A stretch of 64,000 nucleotides of DNA from Bacillus pumilus (lineage in GTDB: Bacteria > Bacillota > Bacilli > Bacillales > Bacillaceae): contig NZ_CP101833.1 in assembly GCF_024498355.1 (NCBI RefSeq), positions 353,001 through 417,000 of the forward strand, in the 5' to 3' direction. The translations under genes were made by a program, and so were the position numbers. A model generated the notes under the pieces. It did not search any database. It had not been told where the DNA came from and saw only the letters and a list, made by a program, of their open reading frames with translations. Positions 9,016 through 18,600 of the stretch are shown here, piece after piece. Each line of letters starts with the position of its first letter. The first letter of the stretch is position 1.

Positions 9016-9050
9016 AAGGAGCTGTCATTTGAAATGGCAGCTCCTTTTGT
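9016..9050 (+). terminator. Rho-independent terminator of the hydantoinase/ABC operon
   Basis: A near-perfect inverted repeat, AAGGAGCTGTCATTT (9016-9030) with AAATGGCAGCTCCTT (9032-9046), has one G-T pair and is followed by TTTTG and more T residues. It lies 16 bases after the last permease stop and separates that operon from srfA. Confidence 0.9.
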
Positions 9051-9209
9051 ATTGTTTTTTATGGTAAAAATTTTCAGAGTTTCAGGGAATATAGTTCTTA
9101 AGATTTAAGAAATTGCGAGAAATGAAAGGAGACCTCTCTCCTACATTTTCGGTCATATTTGCAAAATTTAAGGGAAAACATGAAATTTTTGCGGTATTTA
9201 GTCGATTAT

Positions 9210-9225
9210 TTTCGGTGATGCGCAA
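9210..9225 (+). promoter_or_regulatory. ComA box 1 upstream of srfAA
   Basis: TTTCGGTGATGCGCAA matches the ComA dyad TTGCGG-N4-CCGCAA at 10 of 12 specified positions. ComA~P activates srfA in B. subtilis from two such dyads. The position, about 120 bases before the candidate -10, is plausible for an upstream site. Confidence 0.6.
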
Positions 9226-9272
9226 CTATTATTAGTTATTTTCGGTAAATATCGTAAATTATGACGTGATCC

Positions 9273-9288
9273 CTTCGGCATAACGCAT
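9273..9288 (+). promoter_or_regulatory. ComA box 2 upstream of srfAA (degenerate)
   Basis: CTTCGGCATAACGCAT is a weaker match to TTGCGG-N4-CCGCAA (8 of 12). With its flank it strongly resembles the B. subtilis srfA site as I remember it (TTCGGCAT..CGCATGAA). Its centre is 63 bases from box 1, six helical turns, so both would face the same side of the DNA. It lies directly before the presumed core promoter. Confidence 0.55.
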
Positions 9289-9308
9289 GAATCTTTACAC
9301 CCATTTTT

Positions 9309-9337
9309 CGGTGAAAAAAACAATAATTTCATATAAA
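9309..9337 (+). promoter_or_regulatory. Candidate srfAA core promoter
   Basis: TATAAA at 9332-9337 is the best -10 candidate. The hexamer 17 bases upstream (CGGTGA, 9309-9314) is a poor -35, as expected for a ComA-dependent promoter. TTTACA at 9294-9299 is a better -35 but is badly spaced. The transcript would carry a leader of about 265 bases. Confidence 0.4.
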
Positions 9338-9374
9338 GTGGACGTAAATAGAAAATATCTAAAAGAAAAGAAGA

Positions 9375-9463
9375 AAAAGGCAAATCTATGGAAACGTAGA
9401 GACGCAAAGCCATGTCCTAAGGTAAAAGTTGCTTTTTTGCTATGGTCGGCAGGCTACCGAATC
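9375..9463 (+). ncRNA. c-di-GMP-I (GEMM-I) riboswitch aptamer
   Basis: The leader shows the GEMM-I landmarks in order. GGCAAA is followed by a hairpin TCTATG-GAAA-CGTAGA (9385-9400) with a GAAA tetraloop, then the invariant GACGCAAAGCCA (9401-9412). The two strands of the 11-nucleotide tetraloop receptor follow: CCTAAG (9416-9421) and TATGG (9441-9445). The 3' part is GGCAGGCTACCGAA. The tetraloop and receptor together are highly diagnostic. The element senses cyclic di-GMP and should control entry into srfAA through the terminator-like hairpin that follows. Whether ligand turns expression on or off cannot be decided by eye. Confidence 0.9.
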
Positions 9464-9469
9464 AAAATG

Positions 9470-9505
9470 GGAGTCTCTCCGTTTTATTCGGGGTGGGCTC
9501 CTTTT
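9470..9505 (+). terminator. Terminator-like hairpin (riboswitch expression platform)
   Basis: GGAGTCTCTCCG (9470-9481) can pair with CGGGGTGGGCTCC (9489-9501), giving about 12 pairs with one bulge, followed by TTTT (9502-9505). It begins just after the aptamer, where an expression platform is expected. The T-run is short, so attenuation may be partial. Confidence 0.65.
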
Positions 9506-9515
9506 CCGTTATTCC

Positions 9516-9536
9516 GTCTATTTTAATGAAATAGAC
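9516..9536 (+). other. Second leader hairpin before srfAA
   Basis: GTCTATTT (9516-9523) and AAATAGAC (9529-9536) form a perfect 8-bp inverted repeat with a 5-base loop. It lies between the terminator-like hairpin and the srfAA ribosome-binding site. It may be a further attenuation or RNA-stability element. No strong T-run follows. Confidence 0.4.
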
Positions 9537-9607
9537 TTGGTTCTTTTGATATAGAGGGTGCAGGGTTTCACGTTGGTGGAGAAAACATAGAAGAGGCGGA
9601 GATAAGA

Positions 9608-12600
9608 ATGAATACAGTTTATTACCCCTTAACACATGCGCAAAAGAGAGTATTCTACACGGAAAGATTTTATCCAGGTACAAGTATTTCTAATTTGGGC
9701 GGATTCGCCAGGTTGAGATCGGTATCAGGTCTGAATCCCTCTTTGGTCGTTGACGTTCTTCAAGAGTACATTCGCCAAACTGACTCTCTTCGTTTGAGGC
9801 TTGTGTATCGAAATGAACAGGGGGAGCCTGTTCAATATATCAAACCATATGAGAAGCAGCCGATTCGCATGGTGAAAGGCTGGAGTGAAGAGGATGTGAG
9901 GGCTTGGGCGAACGAGCAAATCCGTGAGCCGATGCCGTTGATTGACAGCCCCTTGATTGAATTTACGGTCTTTCAAATCAGTGATCAAGAGTGCTGGCTG
10001 TTCTGTAAAGCACATCATATTGTGGCAGATGGTATTTCCATTATCTTGATGGGAAATCGCATCATCGATTTATACCATGACATGCTGCACGGGGGAGACA
10101 TTTTGCCGGTTGAGGAGATTTCCTTCGTTGATCACATTATGAGTGAACAAGCCTATGAATCTTCTAAGCGTTTTCAAAAAGACCGAGCTTTTTGGAACGG
10201 GCAATTTGATCATATTCCAGATTTCGCTTCTTTAAAACCGCATAAGGGATACGAGATGAGTTTACATGCGGAGCGATTTTCAGGGGATATCCCAGATTCT
10301 TTGAAGGAGAAGCTTCGTGTCTTTTGTGAAGAACAGAAAGTCAGTATGCTTTCTATGTTTATGTCCACTGTTTATATTTACTTACATCGATTTAGCGGCA
10401 TGGAGGACGTGGTCCTTGGAACCTTTATGGGCAACCGGACGAATGCCAAAGAAAAAAAGATGATTGGTATGTTTGTTTCCACGATCCCAATGCGAGCATC
10501 TGTTCATGGGTCACAATCCTTTCTTGATTTCGTAAAGCAGGTCATGGCGGATCAAATGAAGATATTGCGTCACCAAAAGTATCCTTATAATCTGCTTATG
10601 AATGATTTGCGAGAAAGAGAAGGGTTTACAGGGCGCCTTTTTGATATTTCTTTAGAATATCAGGTCATGCAGTGGCAGAAAAAAGAGAATCTGTCTTTCA
10701 TTACTGAACCGATTTTTAGTGGGAGCGGAATGAATGATATTTCGATTCATGTGAAAGACCGCTGGGATACAGATACATTGACCATTGATTTGGATTACCG
10801 TACAGATTTATTCAGTGAAGAAGATATGAGTAAGATGTTTGATCGGTTCACGATATTGCTGGAAGCGGCGGTCTCTCAGCCTGATCAGCTGATCGGGACA
10901 TTGCCTTTACTTTCAGCGGGTGAGCAAAAGGAGCTGCTGCAATTATCTGAGGGAGAATCTTTTGAACTACCAGCAGCGAAACCGGTTCATCAGTTATTTG
11001 ATGAGGCAGCAAACAAGTATGCAGAGCGAGCTGCCGTTGTAGCGGAAAATGGAACATTCACTTATGGTGAGCTGTACCAAAAGGCAGAAAAGCTGGCACG
11101 ATTTTTACAAATGAAAGGTATTTCGCGTGATGTACCTGTTGCGGTTTTAATGGATCGGACGGCAGCTGCCATGGTGGCGATCTTCGGCATATTAAAGGCT
11201 GGCGGGGCGTATGTACCGATTGATCCGGCATTACCTGAGGAGCGCATTCAATTTATTGTGGAGGATTCAGGTGCTTCCATCGTTTTAACAGAGGAATCGT
11301 TAGCTCAAAAGTACACAGCCCTCTCGGAGAAAATGATCGTGCAGCAGCATATTTTATTAGATGATGGCCTGCTGCCTGAGCTCGTAGATCAGACGGTACC
11401 TGAGGATTTGGCTTATATGATTTATACGTCGGGTACGACTGGGAAGCCAAAGGGCGTCATGATTGAGCATCTTCAGCTGCATCATTTGGTCCATGCTTTG
11501 CATCATGAAATGTATCAAGGGGCCAGTGAGCTTCAAATGGCGCTTCTTGCACCATTCCATTTTGATGCATCGGTGAAACAAATCTTTGCTGCCCTTTTAT
11601 TTGGGCATACGCTTCATATCGTCCCAAGAGAATCGACGAGAAATGGTGTTCAGCTAGCGGCTTATTATCAAAAACATCAAATTGAAGCAGCGGATGGAAC
11701 GCCGGCGCATGTGCAGCTTTTACTTGCAGCGGATTTGAGCGGGCTGTCATTGACTCACATGTTGATTGGAGGAGAAGCACTGCCTGCGAAAGCGGCGCAG
11801 TCTCTGATCGAAGCTGTTCGTATGAGTCAGCCTGATTTTAATCTATGGAATGTGTATGGTCCGACAGAGACGTGTGTGGATGCGGCGGTTCATCGCCTAG
11901 ACCTCAATGAACTGCGGGAATTATCTGAACAGCGTTATGTCTCGATTGGAAAGCCGCTTGGGCATCACCGTATTTATATTTTAAATGAACATGATCAATT
12001 GCAGGTGCAGGGGGCTGCTGGAGAGCTATGCATTGCGGGGATAGGTGTTGGACGAGGCTATGTGAATCAGCCTGAATTGACGGAGCAGGTATTTACTGGC
12101 GACCCGTTTTCTCCACATGATCGAATGTATCGAACAGGGGATCTCGTCAGATGGCTTCCAGATGGCACGATTGATTATCTTGGCAGAATGGATGATCAAG
12201 TGAAAATTAGGGGTTACCGCATAGAAACAGGCGAAATTGAAGCGGTGATGGAGCAGGTAGAGGGAGTCGGTCAGGCTGTCGTACTTGTGGTTGGTGAGGC
12301 GGATGGTGAAAAAGCGTTAAGTGCTTATTACCAGGTCCAACAAGAAGGTGTGTCAGTGAACACGCTGCAAGCCGCTATCAAACAGCAGCTTCCTGCTTAT
12401 ATGATGCCTCTCTATTTTAAAGAACTCGATGTATTTCCACTCACAGTAAGCGGAAAAGTCGACCGGCGTGCACTCGCCGCATTAAAAGGAGACAAGGCTG
12501 TCAGTGCTGTTTATGTAGCGCCTAGAAACGATGTGGAAACGGAGCTTGTTCGTATGTGGGAAGAAGTTCTTGATCAAGAGAAGATCGGTGTATATGATTC

Positions 12601-15600
12601 ATTCTTCGATCGAGGCGGGCATTCGCTCAAAGCGATGACAGTACTCACACATATTGAGCGGACTTTTCAAGTAGAAGTGCCGTTGTCTGTTTTATTTGAA
12701 CAGCAGACGATTGCCGCATTGGCCGCCTATATTGAGCAAGCGGAAAAATCCGCTCAAACGGTCATACCGAAAGCACCGATTGCCGCCGATTATCCGTTGT
12801 CACCTCCACAGCAGCGCATCTATATGGTGAGTCAATTAGAGCAGAGCATTGCATACCATATGCCAGCTGTTGTGCGGTTAAAAGGAACACTGCAACGAGA
12901 AAAGCTGACTGAAGCCTTTGAAAGACTGATCACACGTCATGATATACTGCGTACTTCTTTTCATACAATCAAAGGTGTCCCGCGTCAGCGGGTAGCTCCA
13001 TCAGTGCCATTTCAAATAGAGCAGCTGACAGGCGGCACGATGGAAGAGAACATGCATCGTTTTGTCAGGCCTTTTGATCTTGCGTGTGCACCACTTCTTC
13101 GTATTGGCTTGCAGTCAATACATGATCAGGAGCATCTGCTCTTTTTCGATATGCATCACTTGATTTCAGATGGTCTTTCGATCGATTTGATGCTGCGTGA
13201 GCTGTCAGATGCTTACGAGGGATCGGTCAAAGCGCCATTGAAGCTTCAATATCAAGATTATGCTGTTTGGCAAGAACACCAGGCAGATCAAGGTTTTCAA
13301 AAAGAAGAGGCATTTTGGCTGCAAGAATTTTCGGGCGATATTCCTGCTTTACAGCTGCTAACAGACCATCAGCGTCCAGCTCTTCAATCCTTCGCAGGGG
13401 ATCGTGTGATCAAAGAAATAGATGAAACGTTAAAGGAACAATTACAGGAGCTTGCAGCGAATCATCATACGACACTGTATACGGTTCTGCTTTCTGCTTA
13501 CTATACATTGCTTGCGAAATACACAGGTCAAAAGGAATTTGTGGTCGGGACACCAACAGCAGGGCGTGTGCATGCAGATCTGAATGACATGATCGGCATG
13601 TTTGTCCAGACACTTGCTTTGCGGTCAGAGGTTGATCCGAACAGAACAATGACGCAGTTGATTGAGCATGTAAAGGAAAAGACGATGAAGGCGTTTGAGC
13701 ATCAGCAATACCCATTTGAGCGGTTGCTTGAAAAGCTGAATGTGCAAAGAGATTTTAGCCGCCATCCATTATTTGATACCGTCTTTACCCTGACGCCGGA
13801 TCATTCGCCAGCCCAGCATATTGGAGAGATGCAAGTCGAAGTCGAGGAAACCAATTTCCATATTGCGAAATTTGATTTAACACTGCAAGCGATGGAGTCA
13901 GGTCATGGTGTATCCTTCGTTCTCGATTACAGTACGGCCTTATTTAAACGACATACAGCAGAGCAGATGCTCAAGCATTATGTTTATCTTTTGGAGCAGA
14001 TGGTCAAAACGCCGGAGGAAGCCATTCGTTCCTATCGTTTACTGTCTGAACAAGAGGCGGAAGCTCAACTGAATAGGTGGAACCCGTTACCTACGCCTTA
14101 TCCTGCGGAAGAAACCATTGTGACGCAGTTTGAAGCACAGGTGCAGCAACATGGTCAAAAACCTGCACTGCAATGTAAAGGTGAGGTTCTTTCTTATCAA
14201 GAACTGAATGACCGAGTGAACCAACTGGCTCATTATTTACGTGAAAATGGTTTTGAGAAAGGGATGAAAGCGGCCTTATTCTTTGAACGATCCAATGAGA
14301 TGGTGCTGTCTGTTCTGGCTGTACTAAAGGCGGGCGGTGTCTATGTACCAATCGATCCCGATTTCCCTGATGAGCGCGTGAAGTACTTTTTGTCAGATAG
14401 CGATGCACAATTTTTACTGACACATCAGGTGCTGCGTCATCGCTCGGTGCTCACTGCTTTTGAGGGAACAATTATAGAAACAGAAGATCAGGCTGTTGAT
14501 CAGCAATCAAAAAGAAATACAGCTGTACGTGTTTCACCTGAGGACTTGGCGAATTTGACCTATACATCTGGTACAACAGGCAAGCCTAAAGGGAACATGG
14601 TGACACACCGGAACATTTTGAGAACGGTGAAGCAATCGAATTATCTCACCATTCATCATGAAGACACGGTGATGAGCCTCTCAAACTATGTATTTGATGC
14701 CTTTATGTTTGATGTGTTTGGTGCTTTATTAAACGGAGCGAAACTCATTGTTCTGCCAAAAGACAACATTTTAAACATGAATGAGCTTTCTGGAGCGATC
14801 GAGAAAGAAAGAGTCAGCATTTTAATGATCACGACAGCTCTTTTTCACTTACTCATTGATATGAAAAAGGACAGCCTGAAGAACGTAAGAAAAGTTCTGT
14901 TTGGCGGAGAACGTGCTTCTGTGCCTCATGTCGTGTCAGCGCTTGAAACGGTTGGGGAAGACAAGCTTGTTCATATGTATGGACCATCTGAAAGCACGAT
15001 TTTCACCACGTATTATCCTGTGAATCGCATTGAGGAACAGGCGCTATCTATCCCAATCGGAAAGCCAGTGAGTCAAACAGCTGTTTATATTGTTGATGAA
15101 TTTGGGCATGTGCAGCCGCCAGGTGTTGCAGGAGAGCTGTGTGTCGCTGGTGATGGACTTGTGAAAGGGTATTATGGGCAGCCAGAACTCACAAGCGGAA
15201 AGTTTGTCGAAAATCCTTTCCGTCCTGGTGAGAACATGTATAAAACGGGTGATCTTGCACGTTGGCTGTCAAATGGAGATATTGAATTCATTGGACGGAT
15301 CGATCATCAAGTCAAAATTCGAGGACAGCGAATTGAACTTGGAGAAATTGAACACCAGCTGCTGCGGCACCCGCAACTGAAGGAAGCTGTCGTAATTGCA
15401 GCATCAAATGATACATTATGTGCGTATTTCACAGCAGAAGGTTCTGTCTCATTGTCTGATTTACGTGAGCAAGTAGGACGTGAATTACCTGTATATATGA
15501 TACCGGCCTTCTTCATGCAATTAGACGAGCTTCCGCTGACGGGTAACGGCAAGGTAGACAGACGGGCTTTACCGGCGCCTGATCTAAGTGAGCACGCAGC

Positions 15601-18600
15601 AAATGAATACGCCCCTCCTCAATCGGAGACAGAGCGTTCGTTGGCACACATTTGGGAGGAAGTACTTGAAGTGCCGCAAATCGGCAGGCACGATCATTTC
15701 TTTGAATGCGGGGGCCATTCGCTGCGCGGCATGAAAATGCTGAACAGGCTGTACGAAGAGATGCAGGTGGAGCTCACCTTGAAGTCTTTATTTGAATCCC
15801 CAACATTAGAGGCATTTGCCCTTGTGGTTGATCAAGCGGAGCAAAAGGAAATTAAGCGAGTGGAGAAAGTGGAAGAGGCGGCCTATTATCCAGTGACGTC
15901 TGCTCAGAAAAGACTGTACGTTCTGGAGAAAATGACCGATGCTGAGCAAAGCTATCATATGCCAGCTGCCTTAAAGCTTAAAGGCGTATTTGATGAAAAA
16001 CGATTTGAACAAGCCATTGAACAGCTTGTTCGTCGTCATGAAGCGTTCCGTACGAGCTTTGATTTTGTTCAGGGTGAACCTGTTCAGCGGATTGAAGAAA
16101 ATGTCTCTGTAGACATTGAAAAAATCGAAGGGAACGGCCGAGACATTCAACAATTAATGAATGACTTTATCCGACCATTTGATTTAGAAAAAGCGCCTCT
16201 ACTCAGAGTGGGTCTTGTGTCTGTTTCCGTAAATGTCCATTATTTACTGATTGATATGCATCACATCATTTCAGATGGTGCGTCTGTCGGTATTTTAATT
16301 GAGGAGCTTTCAACCTTGTATCGAGGAGACAAGCTAGAGGACTTACCTGTTCAATATAAGGATTATGCTGTTTGGTCAAAAAGTGAGGCATCTGCTGCGC
16401 AAAAAGGTGCTGAACAGGCGTTTTGGCTGGAGCAATTACACGGAGAACTGCCTGTACTGGCATTGCCGGAAGACCTGCCAAGGCCAAAAGTGCAGACATT
16501 CGCAGGAGATCGCATCGCATTTACGATCGACGGCTCGCTTAAAGCACAATTGGATGAGCTAGTCAGGTCACTCAACAGTACGACTTATACAGTCCTGCTT
16601 GCTTGCTACAGCACCCTTTTAAGCAAGCTTGCGAGACAGGAAGATATCATGATCGGTTCTCCGGTTGTGGGCAGAACCCATCCTGATATTCAATCGGTGA
16701 TCGGTATGTTTGTGAATACGCTGGCACTTAGAACGAAGCCAGCAGGACATCAGACATTTGCTGAATTTGCGTCAAATGTTCATCAGCTTGTGTTAGAGGC
16801 AAACGAACATCAGCTGTACCCGTTTGAAGAATTGGTGGACCAAGTGCAAACGATTCGAGACACAAGCCGCCATCCAATCTTTGATGTGGTGTTCTCAATG
16901 GAAAATGCGGATATCCGTGACTTGTCGATGGATGGACTTCATATTGTTCCACAGCCATTCGAAGAGAATATTGCTAAATTTGATTTGACCTTAACTGGAA
17001 ATGAATCTCCTGATCAAATTGAGCTTGTGTTTGATTTTAATTCTGCTATCTTTCATCAGTCGTCAATTGAGAAGTGGAAAGAGTATTTCCTTTACTTGAT
17101 TGAACAAATGGTGTCAGCACCGGATCAATCGTTAGATCAGATGCAATTATTATCACCACAGCAGCAGCGAAAACTGCTCGGCGAATGGTCAGGACCGGTC
17201 CTCGACGTCCCGTCAGATCAAACCGTTCATGCATTGATTGAGGCACAGGCACATGAAGCACCTCATCAAAAAGCGGCGACCTTCTGCGGATCCAGCTGGA
17301 CATATGAAGAACTGAATAACCGGGCAAATGTAGTCGCTTCAAGACTCATCTCAAACGGCACAAAACCAGGAGATCGCGTCGGCATTCTCACCCGCCCGTC
17401 CCTTGACATGACGGCCGCCGTCCTTGGCATCCTCAAGGCTGGTGCGGCATTCGTGCCGATTGATGCCGATTATCCAGCGCAGCGCATTGCGTACATGCTG
17501 GAAGACTGCGGGGCAGAAGTGCTTCTTATCCAAAAAGAGCTCAATGCACCAACTTCTTTCACAGGTCACGTCCTGTTGATAGAAGATGCCGCAGAAGGAG
17601 GAACGCAAAACGTTCAGGTTGATGTCAAACCAACTGATCTCGCATATATGATTTACACATCCGGGACGACTGGACAGCCGAAGGGTGTCATGGTCGAACA
17701 CCAGTCACTCGTGAATCTCGCCTTCTGGCACAATGATGCCTTCCGGGTGACAAATAAAGATCGAACCGCCAAATATGCCGGCTTTGGCTTTGACGCCTCC
17801 ATTTGGGAGATGTTCCCGACATGGATCGCCGGCGCAGAGCTGCACATTATCGACGAAGCGATTCGCCTCGATATGATCAAGCTCAATACGTATTTCAATG
17901 ACGAAGGCATCACCATTGCGTTCCTGCCAACTCAGTTATGTGAGCAGTTTATGTCGATGGACAATCACTCTCTGCGCTACTTACTGACAGGCGGAGACAA
18001 GCTGAAACAGGTGAAGCCCGTTCGATACAAACTAGTGAATAACTACGGCCCGACTGAAAATACGGTCGTGGCGACAAGCGGTATCATCAATCCAGATCAA
18101 GGCACGCTTCCTATCGGAACAGCGATTGCCAATACTCGTTTTTACATTATGGGTTCGTTATATGACCTCTCGCCGCCAGGCGTACCGGGTGAGCTCGTCA
18201 TTGCGGGGGAAGGACTGGCAAGAGGGTACTGGAATCTCCCAGAGGAGACGGACAAACGATTTGTACGAGATCCATTTTATCCAGGGGAGCGCATGTACCG
18301 CACAGGCGATTTGGTGAAATGGACAGACGATGGCGAGCTCATCTATCTCGGCAGAAAAGACCATCAGGTCAATGTCCGCGGCTTCCGTATTGAGCTGTCA
18401 GAAATTGAAGCTCAGCTTCTTGAACTGGATTCAGTAAAAGAAGCAGTCGTGACAACGGTGAAAGATGCAAGCGATCAAGACGCCCTTGCCGCATATGTCA
18501 TCACGGAGAATGGAACAAAAGACTTAAAAGAAAGCTTAAAACGCACCTTGCCAGAATATATGGTGCCATCATGGATCATAAACCTAGACCAATTTCCAAT

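Larger units (their letters stand above)
9146..9312 (+). repeat. Five TTTTCGGT-type half-sites in the srfAA upstream region
   Basis: TTTTCGGT occurs exactly at 9146, 9209, 9239 and 9305, with a variant TTTTGCGGT at 9187. The motif matches the left arm of known ComA sites (TTGCGG or TTTCGG). The exact copies start 63, 30 and 66 bases apart, close to whole helical turns. They may form a multi-site array for ComA or another regulator. Confidence 0.55.
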
